64,000 nucleotides of DNA from Streptomyces sp. NBC_01294 (GTDB lineage Bacteria; Actinomycetota; Actinomycetes; Streptomycetales; Streptomycetaceae). How positions within the stretch are numbered: position 1 is the stretch's first letter; each line of letters starts with the position of its first letter. This document shows positions 26,839-37,526 of this stretch, in pieces. The stretch lies in assembly GCF_035917235.1 (NCBI RefSeq), contig NZ_CP108423.1, positions 434,001 to 498,000 on the forward strand, in the 5' to 3' direction. Made by a program: the position numbers and the translations under genes. Below the pieces are notes generated by a model. It was not told where the DNA came from and searched no databases. It saw only the letters and a list, made by a program, of their open reading frames with translations.

Positions 26839-28433
26839 GCGTTCACCCGCGCGTCGGCGCGGCGGACGAGGTGGCGGGTGTAGGCCTCGGGGGTGAAGAA
26901 GGCCGGGAGCCGGACCGACAGGGCGGTGTCCACGAAGACCTCCCGGGCTTCGGCCGCGAGCGCCTGCGGGTCCTCGTCCTGCAGCGCCGTGCATTCGGCG
27001 TCCAGGAGGTCGGTCACGGTCCCCCGGTCGACCCGGTCGTGGCGCAGCCACTGCCAGATCTGGACGCGGGCGATCTCCGCGGTCGCGGCGTCCTCCATCA
27101 GGCCGTACAGGGCGACGGCGCCGCTGCCGCGCAGCCAGGCGTCGAAGTAGCGCAGGGCCACGGCGACGTTCGAGCGGACGCCCTCCCGGGTCGGGGGCAT
27201 GCCGATCCGGCGTACGGACAGCAGGTCGGCGGCCGTGACCTCGACGTCCTCGCGCATCCGGTCGGTCTGGTGCGGCCGGTCGCCCAGGACTCCGTCGAAG
27301 ACCTCGCGGCAGACGGGCACCAGCCCGGGGTGGGCGACCCAGGAGCCGTCGAAGCCGTCCTCGGCCTCCCGCTCCTTGTCGAGGCGGACCTTCGCGAGGG
27401 CGGCGGCGTTGGCCCCCGCGTCGCGGCTGGGGACGTGGGCGGCCATGCCGCCGATCGCGTGGGCGCCGCGCCGGTGACAGGTGCGGACGAGCAGTTCGGT
27501 GTAGGCGCGCATGAAGGGGGCCGTCATGGTGACCTTGGCCCGGTCGGGCAGCTGGAAGTCGGTGCGGTGGCCGAAGGTCTTGATCAGGCTGAAGAGGTAG
27601 TCCCAGCGGCCCGCGTTCAGTCCCGCGCTGTGTTCGCGCAGCTCGTAGAGGATCTCCTCCATCTCGAAGGCGGCGGTGATCGTCTCGATGAGGACGGTGG
27701 CGCGGACCGTGCCGCGGGGGATGCCGAGGAGTTCCTGCGCGTGGAGGAAGACGTCGTTCCACAGGCGGGCCTCGTACCGGTTCTCCAGCTTGGGGAGGTA
27801 GAAGTACGGGCCGTACCCGGCGTCGATCTGGCGCCGCGCGCAGTGGAAGAAGTACAGGCCGAAGTCGACGAGCGAGGCGGACACGGGCCGGCCGTCGATC
27901 TCCAGGTGCTCCTCGGTCAGGTGCCAGCCGCGCGGGCGCACCATGACGGTCGCGAGGTCGGTCCCGAGGCGGTACTCCTTGCCCTCGGGGGTGGTGAAGT
28001 CGATGCGCCGTTCGACGGCGTCGAGCAGGGTGAGCTGGCCGCCGACGATGTTGGTCCAGGTGGGGGCGGTGGCGTCCTCGAAGTCGGCCATCCAGACCTT
28101 GGCGCCGGAGTTGAGGGCGTTGACGGCCATCCGGCGCTCCGGCGGGCCGGTGATCTCGACCCTGCGGTCGGTGAGGCCGGGTGCGGGCGGCGCGACCCGC
28201 CAGTGGGGGTCCTCGCGCAGCGCGCGGGTGGCAAGCGGGAAGTCGAGCGGGGTGCCGCCGGCCAGGTGGCCCGAGCGGCGGCGGCGCTCCTTGAGGATCT
28301 CCAGGCGGCGGTCGGCGAACGCGGCGTCGAGCCGGCCGATGAACTCCAGGGCCTCGGGTGTCAGGATCTCCTCGTGGCGCTCACCCGGTGCGCCGAGAAC
28401 CCGGACACTGCTGGTCAGAGGCGAGAGGGACAT
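26835..28433 (-). CDS. aceB: Malate synthase A
   Basis: A 532-residue glyoxylate-cycle enzyme condensing glyoxylate and acetyl-CoA to malate. Signatures: MADFEDATAPTWTN, MVRPRGWH, ATVLIETITAAFEMEEILYEL and GRWDYLFSLIKTF (conserved Arg, Glu, Asp around the active site), and the A-isoform region GGMAAHVPSRD. Start ATG 28433 has GAGGAG six bases before. It is about 90 bases downstream of aceA, with a hairpin between them, and is followed by the coupled dehydrogenase. Confidence 0.95.
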   Translation of the reverse strand: MSLSPLTSSVRVLGAPGERHEEILTPEALEFIGRLDAAFADRRLEILKERRRRSGHLAGGTPLDFPLATRALREDPHWRVAPPAPGLTDRRVEITGPPERRMAVNALNSGAKVWMADFEDATAPTWTNIVGGQLTLLDAVERRIDFTTPEGKEYRLGTDLATVMVRPRGWHLTEEHLEIDGRPVSASLVDFGLYFFHCARRQIDAGYGPYFYLPKLENRYEARLWNDVFLHAQELLGIPRGTVRATVLIETITAAFEMEEILYELREHSAGLNAGRWDYLFSLIKTFGHRTDFQLPDRAKVTMTAPFMRAYTELLVRTCHRRGAHAIGGMAAHVPSRDAGANAAALAKVRLDKEREAEDGFDGSWVAHPGLVPVCREVFDGVLGDRPHQTDRMREDVEVTAADLLSVRRIGMPPTREGVRSNVAVALRYFDAWLRGSGAVALYGLMEDAATAEIARVQIWQWLRHDRVDRGTVTDLLDAECTALQDEDPQALAAEAREVFVDTALSVRLPAFFTPEAYTRHLVRRADARVNA

Positions 28434-28457
28434 GCGGTTCTCCTCAGCGGGGGCGGT

Positions 28458-28488
28458 GGGTGCCCGAGGGGAAGTCCCTCGGGCACCC
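28458..28488 (-). terminator. Hairpin between aceA and aceB
   Basis: A perfect 13-bp stem (GGGTGCCCGAGGG and complement) with a 5-base loop, starting 34 bases after the aceA stop. It may end the aceA transcript or trim readthrough so that aceA is made in excess over aceB. Confidence 0.75.
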
Positions 28489-28522
28489 GGCGGGCCATGG
28501 CCGGCAGGACTGACGGCGCGGA

Positions 28523-29824
<1,302 letters not shown>

Positions 29825-29855
29825 GACCGTCACCGTTTCCATCCGTCGCTTGTCT

Positions 29856-29892
29856 TGCCAATGAGCGGGGCATTGACTGCTGCGCATTGGCA
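29856..29892. promoter_or_regulatory. Inverted repeat upstream of aceA
   Basis: TGCCAATG at 29856-29863 and its exact complement CATTGGCA at 29885-29892, 21 bases apart, about 30 bases from the aceA start. The right half overlaps a longer motif TTGGCACTCTGTGCC (29887-29901) that recurs on the opposite strand near the regulator gene. Confidence 0.5.
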
Positions 29893-30059
29893 CTCTGTGC
29901 CTGTTCGGGAGATGCGGCCGCCGAACCCGGCTGCAGGCCGAAGCTGAGCAATGCTGCCGAGCCGCCGGGCGGAACGGCCGGGGACACCGAAATCAGGGCG
30001 TGAATCGGGCCTGGAAGTCCACCTCGGCTGCCGGGTCCGGCTGACCGCAGGACCGACTC

Positions 30060-30080
30060 TGGCACTGACACCGAGTGCCA
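30060..30080. promoter_or_regulatory. Palindrome TGGCACT-N7-AGTGCCA
   Basis: Perfect 7-bp inverted repeat with a 7-base gap. Read on the minus strand, 30067-30081 gives TTGGCACTCGGTGTC, differing at three positions from TTGGCACTCTGTGCC next to aceA. The spacing is not that of the CIRCE heat-shock element. Confidence 0.5.
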
Positions 30081-30099
30081 ACAAGGAAGTACATCTGCC

Positions 30100-30145
30100 A
30101 AGCTTTGCGAATCTTCGGAGCCGAAATTGCCAAGGTTGCGAAGCT
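30100..30145. promoter_or_regulatory. Pair of RamB-like boxes
   Basis: AAGCTTTGCGAA at 30100-30111 and, inverted, AGCTTCGCAACC (complement of 30134-30145). The first is close to the Corynebacterium RamB consensus, roughly AAACTTTGCAAA. A small palindrome TTCGGAGCCGAA (30114-30125) sits between them. The pair lies 66-111 bases upstream of the regulator gene. Confidence 0.45.
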
Positions 30146-30210
30146 CCTCGGCGGCGAAGGTCCACGTACCCTGACGACGCATTGACGCATGCCAACGGTG
30201 GAGGAGTGCG

Positions 30211-31626
30211 GTGAGCAAGACGTACGCGGGAGCGCGGCTGCGGCGGCTCCGCGAGGAGCGGCGGATGACCCAGGCCGACCTGGCACGGGTGCTGGCCATC
30301 TCCCCCAGCTACCTCAACCAGATGGAGCACGACTCCCGGCCGCTGACCGTCCCCGTGCTGCTGCGCCTCACCGAGGCGTTCGGGGTCGATCCGGGGTTCT
30401 TCTCGGAGCGCGACACCAGCCGCCTGGTCGCGGACCTGCGCGAGGCGCTCGCCAAGGAGGTCGCCGAGGCCCGCGTCTCCCCCTCCGACCTGGCCGAACT
30501 GGCCACCCGGATGCCTGCCGTCGCCTCGGTCCTGCTGGACCTGGGCCGGCGCGGCCAGCTCCTGGCCGAGCGCCTCGCCGACGCCGCCGACGGCCGGGAC
30601 GCGGTGACGGACGCACCCCGCTCGCCCCACGAGGAGATCCGCGAGTTCTTCTACCGGCGGCAGAACTACCTGCACGAGACCGATCTGGCGGCCGAAGCCC
30701 TCGCCCGCGAGATCGGCATCCGCCCCGGTGACGTCATCCGCGCCCTGACCCGCCGGCTGTCCGATCGGCACGGCGTCAGGACCGCCCCGGATTCCGACCG
30801 GCTGCACCACTACGACGCGACCGCCCGGGTCCTGCACCTGTCGAACCGGCTGCGGCCGGGCCAGCAGGCGTTCCGGATGGCCACGCAGCTGGCGCTGATC
30901 GAGTACGGGGCCGAACTGGACCGGCTGGCCACCGAGGACTTCCCGCCCGGCTCCCCCGTGCACGCCCTCGCGCGGATCGGCATCGCCAACTACTTCGCGG
31001 CCGCGCTCATCCTCCCGTACACGGCCTTCCACACCGCCGCGGAGGAGTTCCGCTACGACATCGAGCGGCTCACCGACCACTTCGGGATCGGCTACGAGAC
31101 GGTCTGCCACCGCCTCAGCACCCTGCAACGGCCCAGGCTGCGCGGGGTTCCCTTCTCCTTCGTCCGGGTGGACCGGGCCGGGAACATGTCCAAGCGGCAG
31201 TCCGCCACCGGATTCCACTTCTCCCGCGCGGGCGGCACCTGCCCGCTGTGGAACGTGTACGAGGCCTTCGCCGCGCCCGGTCGCATCCACGTCCAGGTCG
31301 CCGCCATGCCCGACGGGCAGCGGTTCCTGTGGACCGCCCGCGCCGTCACCCGCCACCGCGGCGGCTGGGGCGAGCCCGGCAAGACCTTCGCGATCGGGCT
31401 CGGATGCGAGATCCGGCACGCCTCCCGGCTCGTGTACGCCGACGGGCTCGACCTCGACAACACGGCGGCGGCCACGCCCATCGGCATGGGCTGCAGGCTC
31501 TGCGAACGCCTCGACTGCCCGCAGCGGGCCGTCCCGCCGCTCGGCCGGGTCCTGGCCGTCGACGAGAACAGCAGCACTTTCATCCCGTACCCGGTGACCA
31601 GGAACTCCGCCCCGGCCCACGGCTGA
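30211..31626 (+). CDS. ramB: RamB/ScfR-family short-chain acyl regulator
   Basis: A 471-residue regulator starting at GTG 30211 with GGAGGAG. Residues 1-65 are an XRE helix-turn-helix (RLRRLREERRMTQADLARVL, SPSYLNQMEHDSRPLTV). The middle is an IrrE/M78-like domain without a recognisable HExxH, so it is probably not proteolytic. The C-terminal DUF2083-type domain includes the conserved CHRLSTLQRPRLRGVPFSF and a cysteine cluster GCRLCERLDCPQRA. Family members sense acyl-CoA status and control isocitrate lyase, malate synthase and propionate genes. Divergence from aceA supports that role. Confidence 0.88.
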   Translation: MSKTYAGARLRRLREERRMTQADLARVLAISPSYLNQMEHDSRPLTVPVLLRLTEAFGVDPGFFSERDTSRLVADLREALAKEVAEARVSPSDLAELATRMPAVASVLLDLGRRGQLLAERLADAADGRDAVTDAPRSPHEEIREFFYRRQNYLHETDLAAEALAREIGIRPGDVIRALTRRLSDRHGVRTAPDSDRLHHYDATARVLHLSNRLRPGQQAFRMATQLALIEYGAELDRLATEDFPPGSPVHALARIGIANYFAAALILPYTAFHTAAEEFRYDIERLTDHFGIGYETVCHRLSTLQRPRLRGVPFSFVRVDRAGNMSKRQSATGFHFSRAGGTCPLWNVYEAFAAPGRIHVQVAAMPDGQRFLWTARAVTRHRGGWGEPGKTFAIGLGCEIRHASRLVYADGLDLDNTAAATPIGMGCRLCERLDCPQRAVPPLGRVLAVDENSSTFIPYPVTRNSAPAHG

Positions 31627-31689
31627 CGGACGCCGGCGCGCGGCAGGGGGGTCTGGACTTACTAGGACGTCCAACTATATGTTCGCCGC

Positions 31690-31842
31690 ACAAGGTCCGC
31701 GGTGCAGGGAAGCCGGTGAGAAACCGGCACGGTCCCGCCACTGTGACCGGGGAGTGTGCTGCCATCCACACGCCACTGACGAGGTCTGTCGGGAAGGCGG
31801 GCGGCACGCGGTGATCCGGGAGTCAGGATACCGGCCGCGGAA
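31690..31842 (+). ncRNA. Cobalamin riboswitch
   Basis: The aptamer is recognised from AGCCGGTGAGAAACCGGCAC, the B12 box GCCACTGTGACC (31737 on) and the typical actinobacterial end GGGAGTCAGGATACCGGCC (31828-31836 for its core). It binds adenosyl- or methylcobalamin and usually shuts off the downstream gene. Here it stands about 200 bases ahead of mmsA on the same strand, with only a tiny reading frame between. Confidence 0.92.
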
Positions 31843-31878
31843 CGTTCCGTGTTGTCCACGAGGATGGAGCAGACACGC

Positions 31879-31947
31879 ATGGCACCGGTTTGTACCCAGG
31901 ACCCTGGTGATCCGGCGGAGCGCGCGCACACCTGCGCACGCTCGTAG
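31879..31947 (+). CDS. Possible 22-residue leader ORF after the riboswitch
   Basis: ATG 31879 with GGAG upstream opens a 22-codon frame (MAPVCTQDPGDPAERAHTC, then ARS and TAG). Codon use is poor, so this may be a leader peptide, the stump of a lost B12-controlled gene, or chance. It lies in the spot where a riboswitch-controlled gene normally starts. Confidence 0.3.
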   Translation: MAPVCTQDPGDPAERAHTCARS

Positions 31948-32040
31948 TTCTCACGGCCTTCCCCAGCGGCGCACCCCACCGGGCGCGTTCGCCGGTCCGC
32001 CGTGCCATCCCCGGATCCAACCTGACGAGAGCAGGCACCC

Positions 32041-33540
32041 ATGGTCCGTGAACTCACCCATTTCATCGGCGGCAAGCACACCACCGGAACATCCGGACTC
32101 TTCGCCGACGTGTACGACCCCAACACCGGCACCGTCCAGGCCCGCGTCCCGCTCGCCGGGCGCGCCGACACCGAGGCGGCCATCGCGAACGCCGAGGAGG
32201 CGCAGGCGGATTGGGGCCAGTGGAACCCGCAGCGCCGCTCGCGCGTGCTGCTGCGCTTCCTCCAACTGGTCGAGGGCGAGCGGGACTCCCTCGCCCGCAT
32301 GCTGTCGGCCGAGCACGGCAAGACCGTCGCCGACGCGCACGGTGACCTGCAACGCGGCCTGGAGGTGGTCGAGTTCGCCGCCGGCGTCCCGCACCTGCTG
32401 AAGGGGGAGTTCACCGACAACGCGGGCACGGGCATCGACGTGCACTCCCTGCGCGCGCCGCTCGGCGTGGTCGCCGGGATCACCCCCTTCAACTTCCCGG
32501 CGATGATCCCGCTGTGGCAGGCCGCACCGGCTCTGGCCTGCGGCAACTCCTTCATCCTGAAGCCCTCGGAACGGGACCCGTCCGTACCGCTGCGGCTCGC
32601 CGAGCTCTTCCTGGAAGCCGGCCTGCCGCCCGGCGTGCTCAACGTGGTCAACGGCGGCAAGGAGGCCGTCGACACCCTCCTCGAAGACCCCCGCGTGCAG
32701 GCCCTCGGCTTCGTCGGCTCCACCCCGATCGCCGCGCACATCTACGCCACCGCCGCCGCCCACGGCAAGCGCGCCCAGTGCTTCGGCGGCGCCAAGAACC
32801 ACATGATCGTGATGCCGGACGCCGATCTCGACCAGGCCGTGGAGGCGCTCATCGGCGCCGGATACGGGTCGGCCGGCGAGCGCTGCATGGCCATCGCCGT
32901 GGCCGTCCCCGTCGGCGAGGAGACCGCGGACGCGCTGGTGGCCAAGCTGAAGGAGCGCATCGCCACCCTGCGCGTCGGCCGCTCCGACGACCCCGAGGCA
33001 GACTTCGGGCCGCTGGTGAGCCGTGACGCGCTCGACCGGGTCAACCGCTACGTGGGCATCGGCGCCACCGAGGGAGCCGAACTCGTCGTCGACGGACGCG
33101 GGTTCACCCTGGCCGGGCACGAGAACGGCTACTTCGCCGGCGCCACCCTCTTCGACCGGGTCACCCCCTCGATGCGGATCTACCGGGAGGAGATCTTCGG
33201 GCCGGTGCTGTCCGTCGTACGGGCCGCCGACTACGAGGAGGCACTGCGCCTGCCCACCGAGCACCCGTACGGCAACGGCGTCGCGATCTTCACCCGCGAC
33301 GGCGACACCGCCCGCGACTTCACCCGCCGGGTGGGCGCCGGCATGGTCGGCGTCAACGTGCCGATCCCCGTCCCGGTGGCGTACCACACCTTCGGCGGCT
33401 GGAAGCGGTCCGGTTTCGGGGATCTGAACCAGCACGGACCGGACTCCATCCGCTTCTACACCCGGACCAAGACCGTCACCTCGCGCTGGCCCTCCGGGGC
33501 CAAGGAGGGCGCGAGCTTCACGATCCCGACGATGGGATGA
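32041..33540 (+). CDS. mmsA: Methylmalonate-semialdehyde dehydrogenase (CoA-acylating)
   Basis: A 499-residue aldehyde dehydrogenase fold. Catalytic Cys282 is in GYGSAGERCMAIAV, and the family-specific AKNHMIVMPDADLDQ follows the NAD-binding VGSTPIAAHIY. It converts methylmalonate or malonate semialdehyde to propionyl- or acetyl-CoA with release of CO2, the final step of valine degradation. First gene of a five-gene operon; its stop overlaps the next start (ATGA). The B12 riboswitch upstream suggests a cofactor link because propionyl-CoA leads to the B12-dependent mutase. Confidence 0.95.
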   Translation: MVRELTHFIGGKHTTGTSGLFADVYDPNTGTVQARVPLAGRADTEAAIANAEEAQADWGQWNPQRRSRVLLRFLQLVEGERDSLARMLSAEHGKTVADAHGDLQRGLEVVEFAAGVPHLLKGEFTDNAGTGIDVHSLRAPLGVVAGITPFNFPAMIPLWQAAPALACGNSFILKPSERDPSVPLRLAELFLEAGLPPGVLNVVNGGKEAVDTLLEDPRVQALGFVGSTPIAAHIYATAAAHGKRAQCFGGAKNHMIVMPDADLDQAVEALIGAGYGSAGERCMAIAVAVPVGEETADALVAKLKERIATLRVGRSDDPEADFGPLVSRDALDRVNRYVGIGATEGAELVVDGRGFTLAGHENGYFAGATLFDRVTPSMRIYREEIFGPVLSVVRAADYEEALRLPTEHPYGNGVAIFTRDGDTARDFTRRVGAGMVGVNVPIPVPVAYHTFGGWKRSGFGDLNQHGPDSIRFYTRTKTVTSRWPSGAKEGASFTIPTMG

Positions 33541-34688
33541 GCGCCGTGACCACCCTCACCGAGGACCAGCTCGCCCTCGCCGAGGTCACCCTCGACTTCG
33601 CCCAGGAGCACCTGGCCCCGTACGCCGTCGCCTGGGACCGGGACAAGCACTTCCCCGTCGAGGTCATCCGCCGGGCCGCGGTCCTCGGTCTCGGCGGCGT
33701 CTACGTGCGGGAGGAGCACGGCGGTTCGGGGCTCGGCCGCGCCGACGGCGTCCTCGTCTTCGAGACCTTGGCCACCGGCTGCCCGTCCATCGCCGGCTAC
33801 CTCTCCATCCACAACATGGTCGCCTGGATGATCGACCGCTACGGGGACGCCGCGCAGCGCCGCCGCTGGCTGCCGGGCCTGTGCTCGGCCGACTCCCTGG
33901 GCAGCTACTGCCTCACCGAACCCGGGGCCGGCTCCGACGCGGGAGCCTTGCGCACCCGCGCCGAGCGGAACGGCGACCACTACGTGCTGACCGGCGTCAA
34001 GCAGTTCATCTCCGGCGCCGGGGCCGCCGGGGTCTACATCGTCATGGCCCGCACCGGCGAGAGCGGGCCCGGCGGGATCTCGGCGTTCGTCGTCGCACGC
34101 GAGGACCCCGGGGTCTCCTTCGGCCCCAACGAGCACAAGATGGGCTGGAACGCGCAGCCCACCCGCCAGGTCGTCCTCGACGGCGTGCGCATCCCCGCCG
34201 ACCGCCGGCTCGGCGCCGAGGGCGACGGCTTCCGCATCGCCATGAACGGCCTCAACGGCGGCCGGCTCGGCATCGCCGCCTGCTCGCTCGGCGGCGCCCA
34301 GAGCGCCCTGGACCGCAGCCTGGTCCACCTCGCCGACCGCGAGGCCTTCGGAGGGCGGCTCCTGGACGCCCAGGCGCTGCAGTTCAGGCTCGCGGACATG
34401 GCCACCGAACTGGCCGCCGCCCGCGCGCTGGTCCGGCAGGCCGCCGAGGCCCTCGACTCGGACGATCCGCTGGCCCCCCGGCTGTGCGCGATGGCCAAGC
34501 GTTTCGCCACCGACACCGGCTACACCGTCGCCGACCGGGCTCTGCAGCTCCACGGCGGATACGGCTACCTCGGCGAATACGGCATCGAGAAGATCGTCCG
34601 CGACCTGCGCGTCCATCAGATCCTGGAAGGCACCAACGAGATCATGCGGGTCATCGTCGCCCGCGGACTCACGGAGACCCTGCGATGA
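33537..34688 (+). CDS. Acyl-CoA dehydrogenase (isobutyryl-CoA type by context)
   Basis: A 383-residue flavoenzyme with typical motifs: YCLTEPGAGSDAGALRTRAE near the FAD, and the C-terminal GGYGYLGEYGIEKIVRDLRV with catalytic Glu in QILEGTNEIM. In a valine operon between MMSDH and hydroxyisobutyryl-CoA hydrolase it most likely oxidises isobutyryl-CoA to methacrylyl-CoA. Coupled to both neighbours by ATGA overlaps. Confidence 0.92.
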   Translation: MSAVTTLTEDQLALAEVTLDFAQEHLAPYAVAWDRDKHFPVEVIRRAAVLGLGGVYVREEHGGSGLGRADGVLVFETLATGCPSIAGYLSIHNMVAWMIDRYGDAAQRRRWLPGLCSADSLGSYCLTEPGAGSDAGALRTRAERNGDHYVLTGVKQFISGAGAAGVYIVMARTGESGPGGISAFVVAREDPGVSFGPNEHKMGWNAQPTRQVVLDGVRIPADRRLGAEGDGFRIAMNGLNGGRLGIAACSLGGAQSALDRSLVHLADREAFGGRLLDAQALQFRLADMATELAAARALVRQAAEALDSDDPLAPRLCAMAKRFATDTGYTVADRALQLHGGYGYLGEYGIEKIVRDLRVHQILEGTNEIMRVIVARGLTETLR

Positions 34689-35779
34689 CCCACGCACCCC
34701 ACGCACCCCACGAAGACCGCGACCACGTCCTGCTGCGCACCGAGGGCCACGCCGCGTACCTCACCCTCAACCGCCCCAAGGCGCTCAACGCCCTCAGCCA
34801 CGCCATGGTGCTCCGCATCGACGAGGCGCTCACCGCCTGGCAGCACGACCCGGCCGTCGAGACCGTCGTCATCGAGGGCGCCGGTGAACGCGGCCTGTGC
34901 GCCGGGGGCGACATCCGCTCGATCCACGAGGATGCCCGCACGGGCGGCAGCGCCTCCGCGGACTTCTGGCGCGACGAGTACCGGCTCAACGCCCGCATCG
35001 CCCGCTACCCCAAGCCGTACGTGGCCCTGATGGACGGCATCGTCATGGGCGGCGGCGTCGGGGTCTCGGCCCACGGCAGCGTCCGGATCGTCACCGAACG
35101 CTCCCGCGTCGCCATGCCCGAGACGGGCATCGGCTTCGTCCCCGACGTCGGCGGAACCTACCTGCTCGGGCTGGCCCCGGGCGAACTGGGCACCCACCTG
35201 GCCCTGACCGGTACGCCGGTCGGGGCGGCCGACGCCCTGCTGTGCGGGCTCGCGGACCACTTCGTCCCCGCGGCGGAGCTCCCCGCACTGGCCGCCGACC
35301 TCGCGCGGACCTCCGTACACGAGGGCCTCGGCGCGCGGGTGCAAACGCCGCCGCCCGGTGACCTCGCCGCCGCCCGCGCGTGGATCGACGCGTGCTACGC
35401 GGCGGACACGGTCGAGGAGATCGTCCGGCGGCTGCTCGCCACCGGCGTCCCCGGCGCAAAGGAGGCCGCGGCCGCCCTGGCGGCGAAATCGCCCACGGCA
35501 CTGAAGGTCACCCTGGCCGCGCTGCGCCGGGCACGCGATCTGGGCCCGCTGGAAAGGGTCCTGGAGCAGGAGTACCGGGTCTCCTGCGCGGCTCTGGCCT
35601 CCCCCGACCTGGTGGAGGGCATCCGCGCCCAGGTGATCGACAAGGACCGCACCCCGCACTGGACCCCGCCCACCCTCGCCGAGGTCGGCACGGCGGACGT
35701 GGAACGGTTCTTCGCCCCGCTCGGCGCGCGCGAACTGCGCCTCGCCGCCACCGATTCGACTCAGGAGGTGCCCTGGTGA
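34685..35779 (+). CDS. 3-hydroxyisobutyryl-CoA hydrolase
   Basis: A 364-residue crotonase-superfamily protein, longer than enoyl-CoA hydratases and with hydrolase features: [17 protein letters not shown] (oxyanion Gly), [16 protein letters not shown], and [18 protein letters not shown] (catalytic Glu and Asp of HIBCH). It releases 3-hydroxyisobutyrate from its CoA ester in valine breakdown. Start ATG 34685 overlaps the dehydrogenase stop; its stop overlaps the mmsB GTG. Confidence 0.9.
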   Translation: MTHAPHAPHEDRDHVLLRTEGHAAYLTLNRPKALNALSHAMVLRIDEALTAWQHDPAVETVVIEGAGERGLCAGGDIRSIHEDARTGGSASADFWRDEYRLNARIARYPKPYVALMDGIVMGGGVGVSAHGSVRIVTERSRVAMPETGIGFVPDVGGTYLLGLAPGELGTHLALTGTPVGAADALLCGLADHFVPAAELPALAADLARTSVHEGLGARVQTPPPGDLAAARAWIDACYAADTVEEIVRRLLATGVPGAKEAAAALAAKSPTALKVTLAALRRARDLGPLERVLEQEYRVSCAALASPDLVEGIRAQVIDKDRTPHWTPPTLAEVGTADVERFFAPLGARELRLAATDSTQEVPW

Positions 35780-36678
35780 GCAGTACCGTGGCGTTCGTCG
35801 GACTGGGCCACATGGGTGGCCCGATGGCGGCCAACCTGGTGAAGGCCGGCTACCGCGTCCTCGGCTTCGACCTGGTGCCGGAGCTCCTGGGCGCCGCCGC
35901 GGCGACGGGGGTGGAGCCGGCCGGGTCGGCCGCGTCGGCGGCCGCCGACGCCGATGTGGTGATCACCATGCTCCCGGCGGGCAGGCACGTCCTCGCCCTG
36001 TACCGGGAGGACGGGCTGCTGGCGGCAGCGCGGCCCGGAACCCTGTTCGTCGACTGCTCCACCATCGACGTGGCCGACGCGCGCGCGGCGCACGAGGCCG
36101 CCGTGGCGGCCGGCCACCGGTCCCTCGACGCGCCCGTCTCGGGCGGGGTGGTGGGCGCACAGGCCGCGAGCCTCACCTTCATGGCGGGCGGCGGCGCCGC
36201 CGAGTTCGCGGCGGCGCAGCCCCTGCTCTCCGCCATGGGCAAGAAGGCCGTGCACTGCGGCGCGGCGGGCGCCGGGCAGGCCGCGAAGATCTGCAACAAC
36301 ATGATCCTCGCCGTCTCGATGATCGGGGTCAGCGAGGCCTTCGTCCTAGCCGAGAGCCTCGGCCTGGACCACCAGGCCCTCTACGACGTGGCCTCCACCG
36401 CCTCCGGCCAGTGCTGGGCGCTCACCGTCAACTGCCCCGTGCCCGGACCCGTTCCGGCCAGCCCCGCCAACCGCGAGTACCGGCCCGGCTTCGCCGCGCC
36501 CCTGATGGCCAAGGACCTCACCCTGGCAGCGAACGCCCTGCGGGCCGGCGGCGTGGACGCCCCCCTGGGCCTCAAGGCAGCCGCCATGTACGCCGCATTC
36601 GCCGAGGGGGAGGGCGCCGGCCTGGACTTCTCGGCCATCGTCCGCACCCTCCGACCGCAGAACGGAACACCCGCATGA
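35776..36678 (+). CDS. mmsB: 3-hydroxyisobutyrate dehydrogenase
   Basis: A 300-residue beta-hydroxyacid dehydrogenase. [21 protein letters not shown] is the NAD-binding start, [22 protein letters not shown] the substrate-binding segment, and the catalytic Lys lies in [14 protein letters not shown]. Oxidises 3-hydroxyisobutyrate to methylmalonate semialdehyde, which mmsA consumes. Start GTG 35776 overlaps the preceding stop by four bases; AGGAGG lies six bases upstream. Confidence 0.94.
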   Translation: MSSTVAFVGLGHMGGPMAANLVKAGYRVLGFDLVPELLGAAAATGVEPAGSAASAAADADVVITMLPAGRHVLALYREDGLLAAARPGTLFVDCSTIDVADARAAHEAAVAAGHRSLDAPVSGGVVGAQAASLTFMAGGGAAEFAAAQPLLSAMGKKAVHCGAAGAGQAAKICNNMILAVSMIGVSEAFVLAESLGLDHQALYDVASTASGQCWALTVNCPVPGPVPASPANREYRPGFAAPLMAKDLTLAANALRAGGVDAPLGLKAAAMYAAFAEGEGAGLDFSAIVRTLRPQNGTPA

Positions 36679-37460
36679 GCGCCCCCACGGCCTACGAGAC
36701 CATCCTGCTGGAACGCAAGGGGCGGGTGGCCGTGCTCACCCTCAACCGGCCGGAGGCCCTCAACGCCCTCAACCTGCAGGTCATGACCGAGGTGGTGGCC
36801 GCCGCGGAGCAACTGGACCGGGACCCGGAGGTCGGCTGCATCGTCCTGACGGGCTCCGCGAAGGCCTTCGCCGCGGGCGCCGACATCAAGGAGATACGGC
36901 CGCAGGGCTACATGGACATGTACCTCAGCGACTGGTTCACCGCCTGGGACCGGCTCGGCCAGGTACGGACGCCCACGGTCGCGGCGGTCTCCGGCTACGC
37001 CCTGGGCGGCGGCTGCGAGCTCGCGATGCTCTGCGACATCCTGCTCGCCGCCGACACCGCGAAGTTCGGGCAGCCCGAGATCCGGCTCGGCGTGATCCCC
37101 GGGATCGGCGGATCGCAGCGCCTCACCCGGGCCGTGGGCAAGGCCAAGGCGATGGAACTCTGTCTGACGGGCCGCACCATGGGCGCCGAGGAGGCCGAAC
37201 GTGCCGGGCTCGTCTCCCGGATCGTCCCCGCCGGGGAGCTGCTCGCCGAGGCCCTCTCCGTGGCCGAGACCGTCGCCGGGATGTCGAAGCCGGTCGCGAT
37301 GATGGCCAAGGAGGCCGTGAACCGGGCCTTCGAGACCACCCTCGCGGAAGGCGTCCGCTTCGAACGCCGCCTCTTCCACGCGGTGTTCGCCACGGCCGAC
37401 CAGAAGGAGGGCATGTCCGCGTTCGTGGACAAGCGCCCGCCGCACTTCGTCCACGGCTGA
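36675..37460 (+). CDS. Enoyl-CoA hydratase
   Basis: A 261-residue crotonase with [12 protein letters not shown] (oxyanion hole), [16 protein letters not shown] (first catalytic Glu in GGGCELA) and [20 protein letters not shown] (second Glu). In this operon it would hydrate methacrylyl-CoA to 3-hydroxyisobutyryl-CoA. Last gene of the valine operon; convergent with the decayed RamB-like gene 66 bases away. Confidence 0.93.
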   Translation: MSAPTAYETILLERKGRVAVLTLNRPEALNALNLQVMTEVVAAAEQLDRDPEVGCIVLTGSAKAFAAGADIKEIRPQGYMDMYLSDWFTAWDRLGQVRTPTVAAVSGYALGGGCELAMLCDILLAADTAKFGQPEIRLGVIPGIGGSQRLTRAVGKAKAMELCLTGRTMGAEEAERAGLVSRIVPAGELLAEALSVAETVAGMSKPVAMMAKEAVNRAFETTLAEGVRFERRLFHAVFATADQKEGMSAFVDKRPPHFVHG

Positions 37461-37526
37461 GCCTTCGGGGGCGACGGGGCCAGGGGCCGGAGGCCTGCCG
37501 CCGGGCGCCGGCCGCCGGGCGCCGGC

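Noticed and set aside
30060..30080. CIRCE heat-shock element
   Set aside because: The half-sites resemble TTAGCACT/AGTGCTAA, but the gap is 7 bases instead of 11 and no chaperone gene is adjacent.
29951..30214. 87-codon plus-strand frame overlapping the aceA-regulator spacer
   Set aside because: It runs over the repeated regulatory motifs and into the regulator start, with poor codon bias.
31662..32741. 359-codon minus-strand frame over the riboswitch
   Set aside because: Antisense to a certain riboswitch and to mmsA; no ribosome site or homologue.
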